Assembly: GCA_964016885.1 (NCBI GenBank) | Contig: OZ024743.1 | Span: 165,708,110-165,772,109 of the forward strand | From: Eledone cirrhosa | Lineage: Eukaryota > Mollusca > Cephalopoda > Octopoda > Eledonidae | Direction of reading: 5' to 3' | Length of the DNA: 64,000 bases | Shown: positions 1 through 10,426 of the stretch, piece by piece | Numbering within the stretch: the first letter of the stretch is position 1 | Layout of the letters: every line of letters starts with the position of its first letter | Made by a program: the position numbers and the translations under genes | Notes under the pieces: model-generated | What the model was told of the DNA's origin: nothing | What the model saw: the letters and a program-made list of their open reading frames with translations, nothing else | The model's database searches: none

Positions 1-566
1 AACCACGGAGCAGACCAGAGAGTGCGGGGTCTTTTCAAGTTTGAGCTTCCAGATCAATTCAGAAAGGGTCGTACATTTCCTCTTATCTATTCTGTTGAAG
101 GAATGGCGATGGTTATACCCCGATCTTTGAAGCTCGTCGCTGTGGATCCTATGTAGTGGTGCTCCGAGTTAGAGGTTGTGACCTTGCACCTGTAGACTAC
201 GTTTTTCGTCATGCATTCATTACTAAGGGGGCATAGTGATGGGTCTCTGAAATTACATGACTTCTTAAGCCCACCACATGTACCGCGTGGTTACCATCAC
301 TCGGGGTTGGCTGAGTAGCCTCCGCAATCAGCACAGGGTCGTTGGGTTCCGGTGTGCTAGTTGGGCCTGTCCGGGTTCCGGTGAGTCCCGCGTGCTGGTT
401 CTGTTTACGGCGGTATAAGAGGCAGTGAGCCTATTCCTATTTATGCCAGCTATGTGGTGGGCTACGGAGCGTGTGGTTGAGTAGGAAAGTATCAGCGTGT
501 GCCTGTTGAATATTTTATGGTACTTGTGGGCCCTAGGGAAAAATTTATCCAGTACTCTGGATAAAT
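1..566 (-). pseudogene. Penelope-like element fragment, linker and GIY-YIG endonuclease, cut by window edge
   Basis: Read on the minus strand, this stretch encodes the C-terminal half of a PLE polyprotein. From about 560 down it reads [18 protein letters not shown], then a linker, then a Cys cluster (CNF...CPLSNEC) and VVYRCKV, then the GIY-YIG signature HYIGSTATSFKDR near 150-110, and after a one-base frameshift near 113-121 YNHRHSFNRIDKRKC to the window edge. The order matches the PLE at 10427-11941, which has CPLQNEC, IVYQC and YYIGS at equivalent places. In this family the GIY-YIG domain nicks target DNA for reverse transcription. The frame is broken, so this is a relic; it is bounded at 567 by a TA repeat. 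Confidence 0.8.
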
Positions 567-567
567 G

Positions 568-648
<81 letters not shown>

Positions 649-745
649 GGTGTCTACGATCTATATGCACTGGTAATAGACACACATATACACACACATA
701 TATATATATATACACACACTCACATATATATATATATACACAACA
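567..745. repeat. TA and TA/CA microsatellite
   Basis: A (TA)n run covers 567-643, followed after about 35 bases by a mixed (CA)n/(TA)n stretch up to 745. Dipeptide frames across it are artefacts. Confidence 0.95.
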
Positions 746-1099
746 ACACCACCAGCTCTCTTCCATTCTCCTTCTCAATCTCTCTATTCTCTCTTTCAAT
801 CTACTCTCTCACAACCACTATCTCTTTCTCTCTATCCTTCTCTCTCTCTATTTATGAATGTACCCGGAAAAAACCCATATCTGGAGATCCCTTGGTCCGA
901 TTTACGCGAAACTTGTTTCATTCCACTTGTATTCCAATTTCAGGGTCAACTTCCTTTCAAAGTATTTTCCTATTATGCACCCTTTTGGCTATATTACATT
1001 ACAGACAAGCAAGCAAGCAAGTAATCACAGACTTTTAGTATTATATAGATAGATAAATCCACAAATAAATTGTAAAACTAGACATGTAATCTATAGCAT

Positions 1100-1410
1100 A
1101 AGATGTACAGAGGGTGCTTGTAGAAACATCACAACGACATACATAGGTGAGACAGCTCGGAGCATAGGGGAAGACTAGACCAACACTAAAAGGACAAAAA
1201 GACGGTTCGGTACTGTATGAACACACCAGACAAAGACATGATGGTAATATAGACAACATAGAAATTAAAATAATATCTAATCATAGAAATGACTCAACAA
1301 GTAGACAAATCAGAGAAGCAACTGAAATAGAACTAAGAAAATCAAAGTTGAACAGAAAAATAAATGGAATAACAGCAACAACCATACCCAAATACACAAT
1401 AGTGAACTAA
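1100..1410 (+). pseudogene. PLE GIY-YIG endonuclease C-terminus (degenerate)
   Basis: The plus strand reads TYIGETARSI near 1138-1168, a GIY-YIG style core, then shifts frame, and from 1219 to the stop at 1410 is open. The last part reads RQIREATEIELRKSKLNRK, the type of C-terminal tail seen after the catalytic domain in PLEs. At least two frameshifts separate the core from the tail. It belongs to a different PLE subfamily from the one at 1-566. The call rests on motif resemblance only. Confidence 0.6.
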
Positions 1411-1750
1411 TATAAATATAAATAAATATACACAGGTACAATAACAACCACACATAAACACACACCAGTTTCTAATTTTTATATTGTTTTTGTAAAAAAT
1501 GACATCTGTTTCTTAGTTTTACAATTTATTACAATAAATTGTAAAACTAGAAATTGAACAAAGATAGAATACAAACACACACAGACACAGACACGAGCAC
1601 ACACAAAACCCAAAAAAAACACAAACGCATGCGCAAACAGAGACAAGAATAAAAAATAAATATAAATAAAAATGGAATAGACATTACAATACAACGGGAG
1701 AAAACAATAGTACCACTGATTTTGTCACAGGTATGTGATGAAAGAACTTT

Positions 1751-1754
<4 letters not shown>
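1411..1754. other. AT-rich tract, no gene seen
   Basis: AT-rich DNA with CA-rich patches, comparable to the CA-rich 3' sequence that follows other PLE C-termini in this window. No coding signal was recognised. Confidence 0.5.
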
Positions 1755-1818
<64 letters not shown>

Positions 1819-1933
1819 ATAATAATAAATTTGAAGACTAAAATCCAAAGAGGGCTCGATAAGGATAAATATATATCAAATATATAAGGGTGAAAGCAGC
1901 GATTCTTTGCTTAAACTTTAATCTGTTATTTTA

Positions 1934-1991
<58 letters not shown>
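1755..1991. repeat. TA microsatellites around a PLE-tail repeat piece
   Basis: (AT)n lies at 1755-1815 and (AT)n at 1937-1991. Between them, 1829-1885 is the reverse complement of 20042-20117, and 1886-1936 matches 19985-20040 in direct orientation (GGTGAAAGCAGCG and following). The two halves of the same repeat are therefore rearranged here relative to the copy at 20 kb. Confidence 0.75.
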
Positions 1992-1994
<3 letters not shown>

Positions 1995-2115
1995 ACTGTT
2001 GGTCAATCAATGATAAACATTGATTGCCAGCTAAATTAACTATAGGGATATAAAATATACAGAAGCGAAATTATTTCTGGCAATATTATAACAATATGGC
2101 CGTCCCCAAATATTA

Positions 2116-2136
2116 AAAAAAGATATATATATATAT

Positions 2137-2213
<77 letters not shown>
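2116..2213. repeat. TA microsatellite
   Basis: Short (AT)n near 2130 followed by a long (AT)n run up to 2213. Confidence 0.9.
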
Positions 2214-2219
<6 letters not shown>

Positions 2220-2928
2220 CAAGAAACAAAGCAGTCTGTGTGTTTACTGTAAACAAAGTTTAAGATGGTAATAGGGACGAAACAAGAGAAGAAACCCTTC
2301 ATCAGCTGTTAACTGCAGATCATAGATGTTTCGGCGCTTAAATCAGGCCACCGAAATCGATCAGCAGCGCACCCAAGGCTTTTTATCAATCAAAAGGCCC
2401 TGAGGTGAAGAAAAGATAAGATAGTGAAGAGAGATGAAGAAAGAGAAAAAAAAGGAAAGAGGAAAAAACGAAGTAAACTAACCGAATGGAGGGGTGACAT
2501 AGGACAATAGCACATGCAAGTGAGTAACCGAGGAGAAAATAGAAAAAGTTACAACGAACCGATTAGACTTAAGTCCTGTGGTCAATATAACTGCGGAGCG
2601 AGGTTTTCCGTGCGATCTCAGCAAAGCTTAGATAGAGAGAGGAATAGACGGAGAAACCGGAAGTGAGAGGGAGAAGGGAAAGGGAGCTAATCCAAAAGGG
2701 GTTTATGACATGTGTAAGACCAGGTCGAAAACGAGCAGATGGATAGAGAGAGAGGGGTAGAGAAAGAGAGAGAGAAAAGGAAGAGTGAGAAGGAGAGAGT
2801 CGATATGAAAGCGTGGTGGGACAACAAATCGAGCAAAACAGGTAGAGGGGGGTCACAACGGTAAAAACAAAATTACAAGAAACGAAGCAGGCTTTGTGGT
2901 TACTCTAAACAAAGTTTAAGATGGTAAA
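2214..2928. repeat. Pair of 58-bp direct repeats flanking a purine-rich stretch
   Basis: 2214-2271 and 2871-2928 are close direct copies (ATTACAAGAAACRAAGCAG and onward). The 600 bp between them is rich in GA and shows no recognisable protein. The pair could be the ends of a small mobile element, but no terminal motif or target duplication is evident. Confidence 0.5.
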
Positions 2929-4125
2929 GTTTACTAGTGTGAAATGTTTTTCTTATATTATTAATCTTCGCTTTATATTTTTCAGATGGATCTAATTTCC
3001 AAAGAGCCACGATGATATCCCTCTTCCTTCCAGCCTTTATATTGGGAACCTTCATGCACCTGCGTAGATCTGTTTGAATTGCAGTAAAATGGGAACATTA
3101 CCAGGAATATGGAATTTTCCCTGCCAAGTGAGAGATTAAGGCTGTTTCTCAACATCTATTTCACAAAAAAAATCCTGTGCCTCACCGTGATCGGATAATG
3201 TTAGTATATATCATAGTATATAGCATAATATATACGCTTCATTCTGAGGTCACATGCTCTTCCAAACATTGCCGGATAAACTTAGTAGCAAATGTAGCAT
3301 TTACTAGTCCTTCCATCCCCCCAGTTTCAGTGGCCGCACACTAAGTGTTTTATGATATAGTTCTATTCTGCCTTTAACAGTTACGTCACATTTAAAAAAT
3401 AATGTATGCCTCCTTTATTATATATGCTATAGGCCCTGTATTTACCTAATTCTGCATTGTCACCTGAAACATTTTCACGCCTTACCTTGAGAAACACTGT
3501 CTTAATAAGCTTTCATACACTGTTTAATAAGCTTTTCATATATTTGACATCAAAATACATACAGCTTTAATAGTCTAACCAATGTCTCTCCCTCTCTCTC
3601 TCACCATCTATCTATCTATACGTAATCAACAACACTGAAGGGTTGCGGTAACGCGAAGCCGGTTCGTATGAAATTAGCATTAATGACATAATCTGTCATG
3701 CTGTGTGAATGTGTATATATTATGAAACTTAGATGATTGCCGTCTCCTTATGCACCTCCATACAGCGTAACTAACTCCAAAGTCCGATCATGGCCACTTA
3801 GGTGGCTTTTAAGTACATACATACATACATACATACATACATACATACATACATACATACATACATACATACATACATACATACATACATACATACATAC
3901 ATACATACATACATACACTGAAAACAACAGCAAGTAAACCAAACATAATTAGTGTATTTAGTAGACTTCTAGACAACATTTGATATTCGGTTCGTTATAA
4001 CAGCTCACACCTCACACTGGCGCTTACTGATAGATCATGGTATGGGGACTGACTGGGTTGAATCTAGTGCCCGCCACAATATTTAAATGGCCATTGTTGA
4101 TTTTTTAAAATCATTTTACTACCGT
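2929..4125. other. No gene seen; contains (CATA)n at 3815-3917
   Basis: Unique-looking AT-rich DNA. The only clear structure is a long CATA tetranucleotide microsatellite at 3815-3917, which yields long but meaningless frames on both strands. Confidence 0.7.
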
Positions 4126-4357
4126 AAATAATTGTTTCTAGAATAGGCAAAAGACAAGTAATTTTGAAGGTGAAGAGAAAATCGATTATACCGACCCCAC
4201 GTCCTGACCAGTACCTTATTTTATCAACGCCGTAAGGATGAAAGGCAAAGCTGACCACGGCGGGATTTGAACTCAGAAAATAAAGAGCCGTAACTAAATC
4301 ATACAAATCAGTTTGTCACAAGGCTCTAACGATTCTGCCAGTCCACCGCCCTCCATA
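4126..4357 (-). mobile_element. Octopus-type tRNA-related SINE, diverged
   Basis: The reverse complement of the SINE is recognisable from the tail (AATTGTTTCTA) through TTATTTTATCAACGCCGTAAGG and the B-box-like GGGATTTGAACTCAG to the head near 4357 (CCACCGCCCT). It carries many substitutions compared with other copies. Confidence 0.75.
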
Positions 4358-4543
4358 AATGATATGCAAAGTCCCTCCACCACACACCACCCGGTGAAAT
4401 TTTCAGGCAGGAGACCCCATGCAAGCTTAATGTGCACCTGACTCGCATATGTACTGTTTATGTTCATATTCTAATCTGATATAGGATATTAAGCGATAAC
4501 AGTGAAATTTCTATTAGTGTCACTGTTGTTGTTGTTGTTATTG

Positions 4544-4544
4544 T

Positions 4545-4594
<50 letters not shown>
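4544..4594. repeat. GAT microsatellite
   Basis: Tandem GAT triplets, which explain the poly-Ser and similar frames here. Confidence 0.95.
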
Positions 4595-4803
4595 CTGTTA
4601 GCTGGGGAAGCAGTAAAATGTTTACCTGTGGGCCCTTGTGTGTAATAAAAATACTAATTTGGGGTCCTTTAAACATTGTAGAGCTCTGGCAATCGCCAAA
4701 TCAGTATAGAAAGAATAAATAAAATTTGTGTCAGGAACGTATCACGAGTGGATACGTGATCCCACTCTAATAACAGTAGGGGGAGCAGTAGGAGGTGATA
4801 CAA

Positions 4804-4804
<1 letters not shown>

Positions 4805-4879
<75 letters not shown>

Positions 4880-4965
4880 TCCTGGTTTACCCTCTCTGCA
4901 CGAGGTGCAAACAATTGTTTTGACTGGTACTGCACACGTATTGAGAAGAGCACTATCTCTGTAAG
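4805..4965 (+). pseudogene. AAT microsatellite plus C-terminal scrap of an R4-like LINE
   Basis: (AAT)n covers 4805-4879. From 4880 to a stop at 4963-4965 the plus strand reads GLPSLHEVQTIVLTGTAHVL and then RRALSL. This aligns with the last residues of the R4-like LINEs later in the window (IGEIQKIVLMGTAHILRKIL). Only about 28 residues survive. The repeat lies on the 5' side of the scrap, not the 3' side as in the full copies, which suggests insertion into or rearrangement at an AAT tract. Confidence 0.6.
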
Positions 4966-5039
4966 ATTGATATTCCTCCTTGTATTTACATATGCATATG
5001 CACATGTGTATATATTTATACTGTTTTTTTTTTATTATA

Positions 5040-5372
5040 ATCAATGTGCTGTATTAACTGGCTTACCAATGCACACTGTGAATTTATTCGCCCTAGGTGT
5101 CAGGAAGGCACTCGGCATGAGGTCAAAGTGGTCCCGATTGTCATAGGCGCACTAGGTACTATCTCAAAGAGTTTCCAAGGATGGTTAAAGAAAATTGGTT
5201 CCGCCCCGCTTTTGGGAACACTTCAAAAGGCATACTTGCTGGGAACAGCAAGAACCCTCTGATACGTCCTGAATATCTGAGGCTGCAGGTAGTGGCTTGA
5301 TATTCATTTCAACAAACTTTCCGGTTAAATAACATCAATGACTGAGACTCAAAGAACAATAATAATAATAAA
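5040..5372 (+). pseudogene. R4-like LINE (B type) 3' end: endonuclease tail, 3'UTR and AAT tail
   Basis: The plus strand encodes EVKVVPIVIGALGTISKSFQ and then GWLKKIG...LGTARTL, ending at 5262. This is the C-terminus of the restriction-like endonuclease domain of LINE B (31932-32231 on the minus strand). The following 90 bp also matches the 3'UTR of B (GGTAGTGGCTTGATATTCAT), and the element ends in a short AAT run at 5356-5372. Everything upstream is missing, so this is a strongly 5'-truncated insertion, as expected from incomplete target-primed reverse transcription. Confidence 0.8.
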
Positions 5373-6365
5373 GATGATTTCATTTATTTCATATTTTTGC
5401 CACAAGAGCCATCATATAGTGGACAACACAAAGACGGGGACAGTGGGGGTTTACAATAAAATTGAATGAAAATACTCAATAACAAAAACAATTTAACAAC
5501 GAAAAAATATAAAAATAAAATATACATAAAAATATAACAAAATAAATTCCCAATAGCGGAGTGAACCACCCAGGCACCCCACTAATCCTGAAACGTCCGA
5601 CACTTTGAGGGCATTCGGGAAGGTCATCCCTCTCCTCCTCAAGTTAATCAGCCTACAGGCACATGCTTAGAGTAAGCCCATTCATACGGGCCACTCTCGT
5701 CACATTCACCCACCTTTTAGCAAATGTACTGGGAAGGGGGCATCACTTCTCTCTCCACCCTCACCTCCCTTTCCAAGTGAAACTTGAAAAAAGTGATGAG
5801 GGCCGAAGAGAAAAATGTCTGTTGTCAGTCCTTTCAACCTGGTCGCTACTGACACCAAACAGAGGAAAACTGCCTGCCCTTCCCAGTCAAAAGAAGCCGG
5901 TAGGGCGATCTTTAATATTGATTCGGTTGATAGCCGGATACGTCCCACACGCGACAACAACTGCTCGACATAACTCCACAAGTTAGTAATGCACGGACAC
6001 TGGACACGCACATCTCGGGCAGGTCCGTCTGACGGCACTTCCATGCCTATAGAGTTTATCTCGAACCGGCAGTGTGCCTCGGTAGCACTGCCAAGCGAAG
6101 GATTTCTGGAAGTTATCTATAGTTCCCGCCTCGAAAGTCCTCCGGAACAGACTGGTTAGTTCGTCTTCGTCTACGCCCAGAGCCTCTCCGAGTGCGTCGT
6201 CGCACATGGCCGGCACTAATCCTCTGTAGAAGTCGAGAGTGGAAGTTCCATTGATCGCCTGGTAGAGGGCAGTGAGCGCCTGGCAACATTCCAAATGCCA
6301 GGCGCCAAGTCTTGGTCTCTTGACAACAATGAAAGAGTGTCTAGAACATTTAATCACTTACGATC
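5373..6365 (-). pseudogene. Tx1/L1-like LINE 3' end (ORF2 C-terminus and 3'UTR)
   Basis: Minus-strand frames at 5983-6357 and 5706-6044 match the C-terminus of the ORF2 at 49446-51314: LECCQALTALYQ..., DNFQKSFAWQCYRGTLPVRD, then TNLWSYVEQLLSRVGRIRL and EGQAVFLCLVSVAT. A frameshift near 5990-6040 separates the two pieces. The 3'UTR runs down to the AAT tract near 5360, shared with the preceding R4-like fragment, so the two LINE ends meet tail to tail in one simple repeat. The domain in this part is a zinc-knuckle-like Cys/His segment of unknown role. No reverse transcriptase remains. Confidence 0.8.
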
Positions 6366-6427
6366 GTTTCATCCTAGCACAAGGCCAAAATCATCGGAGT
6401 ATATAATAAAGGTTAAAACACAAATAT

Positions 6428-6570
6428 AATTGTTTCTACTTTTGGCACAAGGCCAGCAATTACCCAGTACATTACTGGTACTTTATTTTATCGACCCCGT
6501 AAGGATGAAAGGCAAAGTTAACCTCGGCGGGATTTGAACTCAGATTTTAAAGGGACGTAACTACGCTGTT
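6428..6570 (-). mobile_element. Octopus-type SINE, head missing
   Basis: Starts with the tail motif AATTGTTTCTACTTTTGGCA and runs through the TATTTTATCGACCCCGTAAG block and the B-box-like sequence to about GGGACGTAACTACGCTG. The tRNA-like head is absent. Confidence 0.85.
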
Positions 6571-7019
6571 AAAACACAAATATAATATCAGAAGTTTGTC
6601 ATAAGAACATTTTGAGGATACATAATATGGGAAGTATAAGTATCAACATTTATATAAGAAAATATAGCAAAGAAGCATATGAAAAATATGAGCATATAAA
6701 TGCAATAGAATTTAAAAACATGCTGGTATAAAGAACATGCTGCTATAAAGTATAGTGCTGTTATAAGTATAGTGCAAGACATATATCATAATTAGTAAAT
6801 AAACATATCATAAGCATTACAAAAATGTATAAAGTTAATATGAGCAGGTGTGCGGTTCAAATATAAATTTAAGAATATAAAAATACATCCCAAAATATAT
6901 TTGAATAAACAGTACGACTGTGTCATTCAGTCATAAAGATAAACTACTATTTTTCAAAGGTAATAATGTCGGATGACTGTAGTCAGCAAAATAAAAATCA
7001 AATTTAGGTTAAAGTGTTA
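6571..7019. other. No gene seen
   Basis: AT-rich. 6950-7020 is a diverged direct repeat of 7254-7318 (both begin CAAAGG and end AAGTGTTAT), so the SINE at 7047 was inserted into a short tandem duplication. Confidence 0.5.
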
Positions 7020-7046
7020 TTACTATTAATTAAACCATTAAACCAT

Positions 7047-7233
7047 AGGGCGGTGGATTGGCAGTATCGGTAGAAGGTCGGACGCCATGTTTTCCAGCAT
7101 AGTTACGTCCCTTTACGATCTGAGTTCAAATCCCGCCGAGGTTGACTTTGCCTTTCATCCTTACGGGGTCGATAAAATAAAGTACCAGTAATGCACTGGG
7201 TAATTGCTGGCCTTGTGCCTAAAGTAGAAACAA
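7047..7233 (+). mobile_element. Octopus-type SINE, full length with 20-bp target duplication
   Basis: Begins GGGCGGTGGATTGGCAGTAT (A-box-like), contains GAGTTCAAATCCCGCC (B-box-like), the body block TTACGGGGTCGATAAAATAA and the tail AAAGTAGAAACAATT. TTACTATTAATTAAACCATT stands at 7020-7039 and again at 7234-7253, a 20-bp target-site duplication. This defines the family's ends. Octopus SINEs of this kind have been described as tRNA-derived and are thought to be mobilised by LINE machinery. Confidence 0.92.
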
Positions 7234-7253
7234 TTACTATTAATTAAACCATT

Positions 7254-7798
7254 CAAAGGAATTAATGTTGAGTAAATATAATCAGCAAAGTAAAATCCAA
7301 TATAGAATAAGTGTTATCATCGGGGGAAAAGCACCTCATATTTGAATAGGAGGAAGAAAGTATTATATACTAAGTTTAAATAACCCCATCTTAACATAGA
7401 GTTTGAAAATTTATCGTTAGTTGACGGTTGATACACAATTAAGAATACAAGGGAGGTAATTCATAAATACTTTTTATAAGAGAGTTACAAATTATTAGAT
7501 GGAAAAATAAATATTTAGTAAGTCAAGGTGTAATTACATTAAAAAATATATTAGGACTAATGATTATAGAACTAAAGAATTATTCTTAAAATTATTTTTA
7601 AATTATTTTTAAAATAGTATATTTCAAAATACAAATAAAATAATTTATCAATGTATACTAAAATGGTATGTATTATTAAAAAAAAATTATATACATATGC
7701 TAAATAATATTGAAGCATAAAAAAGATATAAAAGGATAAAAAGGATAAAAAAATTATTAAAATTATCTATATATCTAAATTATCTATATATCTAAATC

Positions 7799-7869
<71 letters not shown>

Positions 7870-8605
7870 CATAATTAAAATTTCATACATATATTTCATA
7901 TATATATATAAATTCAAAGATGATGCCATTTTGTAATGGTTGTGTTCTTTTCCTTTAAAGGTTAAAGATTTCCAAAAGAGAAGAATAAGAAATATATAGG
8001 GTGGGGTGTTTTAGATATTGAGAGTTTTAAAGGAAAATCATGAGAGGTAGCTTAGTAGTTGATAAGAATGATTGATGAAGAAAGATTAAAGGTAGCTAAT
8101 TATTGGAGGACCCACATATAGAGTTTGGAAGATGCTACCCACAAGAAACCTCTAAAAACCACGTATTCCATTCCCTGATATTTCCTAAATACTTCTACAC
8201 AGAACCTTCTCCTACAAATGCAATCTCCTTATTTTTTCTCCATTTTCTCTGTATATGAGTCCTCTGACAGTTAGCTCCCTTCAATTGTCTAAGACTATCG
8301 CCATCTATCTCTCATTTTACTTGTTATTGCTGCTGTTGACAATTTCTCTCATGCATGCTGGATATAAAAGAGAAGGAAAGGGAAATAGTAAAATTATATA
8401 TATATAATTTCAGTTTAGATAAGGAAGGGAAATGAAAGACACATAATTTTCTTTTTCTGGTAAAAGAAACACGAAAAATGTGTGTATACTTGGTGAGAGA
8501 GGTCCTGAAGCGTTACAATGGCCACATGTAGAAATATTAAAAAATAAATATATGTAAACACTAAATCTTGTTTGGAATTCTCTTTTGAAGTTTTGCTTTC
8601 ATGTG

Positions 8606-8637
<32 letters not shown>

Positions 8638-9118
8638 GGTATCTAGAACAACTTAATTCAATAAGTTCTTCGTTTTCAAGATGGTAAAATGTGATTTGAA
8701 TGAGATTTGGCTGTTATTTTGAATCAAGTCGGATGGCTGGATTGGGGCTCTTTTCGAGAGGGACAATGACGAATATGTTCCACTCCGTTGTCCCGTTTTA
8801 TTTGAGAGCTTAGAAAGCAAGAGCATGAATGCTCCCCTAAACCTCAGAGCTTTATCAGTGGAGAATCTATATAACTATATAATCTATCAGTGTATTACAT
8901 AACTGAAGGCTCTGGCATTCTGAGAAAGTGTATATCCTAAATCACCCCATGATATCCGTCAACGGAAAATCTGCGATCATTTTCAATTGGCTTCATAGAT
9001 GAGTATTTCAGTTGGAAAACTTTGAATCGACTAATCTGGAAATAATGCCCGGGAACATCGAGGAGTTAACTCCCTTGAGAACGAAAATTAATCTTGAAAT
9101 CGCTGCATTCCTCTATAC
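7254..9118. other. No gene seen; (TG)n at 7806-7868
   Basis: AT-rich DNA with a long TG microsatellite and a short (TTG)n/(GGT)n at about 8607-8640. No protein motif, SINE or terminal repeat was recognised in this stretch. Confidence 0.6.
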
Positions 9119-9407
9119 CAGTCATGGGCAACCTGCAGCCCGCGAAGCTTTCTGAATGGCTCGTCTAAGTCACCTAAGTGAAATCTTTCTGATTTTTTTA
9201 CCAACTTTTCAGTCGTAATTTATCTTTCTATCATTTTTTACGATCGAGGAAAAAGATGTGTACGAATTCTGAAGAAACAAATCAAAACAACCTGAGTTAC
9301 CGCCCATTTTTTAATGTGGGCACGAATGTTAATTAGCGCTTGCAGCGCGCCTGATGATGAGCCATATCTCACGCGGCCCGCTTCTAGAAAAAGGTTGCCC
9401 ATGCCTG
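9119..9407. mobile_element. hAT-type MITE candidate
   Basis: CAGTCATGGGCAACCT at 9119-9134 and AGGTTGCCCATGCCTG at 9392-9407 are inverted repeats matching at 15 of 16 positions. Inside both ends lie GCAGCCCGCG and CGCGGCCCGC, further near-inverted sequence. The 289-bp size, the CAG...CTG ends and the lack of coding capacity fit a non-autonomous hAT element. A clear 8-bp target duplication is not visible, which lowers confidence. Confidence 0.65.
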
Positions 9408-9694
9408 TAGAGACTTAAACTCTTATATTGACTGGAAAAATTCCGAATATTGACTGGAAAAAGAACACCACCTGCCAAACTATACAATATATAGACACAT
9501 CTCTATGCTGCAGTTAGAGCGAGTGTTTCGTCAATTACCCTTTTTTTTTTTTTGTTTCTCTCCTGTTAAAACATGTGTAAGATGAATAAAATGTCTGAAA
9601 ATTCTTGCTTCTCTATCCATTATTATTTAAGTGCTCAGTTCATTTGCATTCATACATGTTAAATTTGTTTACTTAAGGTTTCATTTATATGATG

Positions 9695-9697
<3 letters not shown>

Positions 9698-9773
<76 letters not shown>
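9698..9773. repeat. TA microsatellite at the left edge of the PLE inverted repeat
   Basis: (AT)n directly adjoining the outer end of the left PLE arm. Confidence 0.95.
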
Positions 9774-9776
<3 letters not shown>

Positions 9777-10426
9777 AATGAATAATAACAGGTAGACATC
9801 ATAAAAAGGTAGTTTATTCCGTGTGCTTACAAGTGTTTCCACGGTGGTACTGCAGCCTAGTTCCGCTACGTGCAAATTCACAAGTATTTGCAGAACTCGA
9901 ATAACCAATGCTGTGACCACTGTTTCCTCAGAGCAGAATGGTAAATATACAATGTAAACACCCTTAAGTGGGGTTGTTGGGGAAGATAGAGTGGAACAGG
10001 AAGAGAGAAAAGTAGGGAAGAAGGAGAGAGAAGGAAAGATATGCAGGGGTTGGAGAAGTGGGAGAGAGTGGCTTGTAGATATCTTAATCAAAATGTTATG
10101 GTAGGGGTTTTATTAGTTACTTTTGGAGAGATGCGTAGATAGTTGAGGTCGGAATTATTTATTGCCCCAGGGGGCAGTTTCATAAATGTTGAGAGGGAGG
10201 TAGGTCAAAGGTGAGAGAGAGAGAGTGTAATGGATGTAGAGAGAGATATATAGGTAGAGAGGGGACAGATAAATATGTGTGGTGAGTGAACTTTTGGTAT
10301 TGTAGTAGTATTCTAGGAGTTGTACTGAGTTACCATGTATAGTGATAAGCAGTGTATTGTCTTGTAGTGTGGGGGGAAGAGAAGGTTGTTAGCTAGAAAG
10401 TGGTGTTGTAGTTACGGGTTCGAATG

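Noticed and set aside
565..1038. Long plus-strand frame beginning in a TA repeat
   Set aside because: Tyr-Ile dipeptide repeats come from the microsatellite; the same applies to similar frames at 3737-3942, 4464-5044, 17033-17401, 17869-18225, 20427-20797 and 63453-63863.
2299..2305. CTGATGA on the minus strand as a hammerhead
   Set aside because: AGGG/CCCT could form stem II, but GAAA is missing after it and no stem I could be formed.
7047..7233. A real tRNA gene at SINE heads
   Set aside because: Promoter boxes are present but no cloverleaf; the units have LINE-type tails and target duplications.
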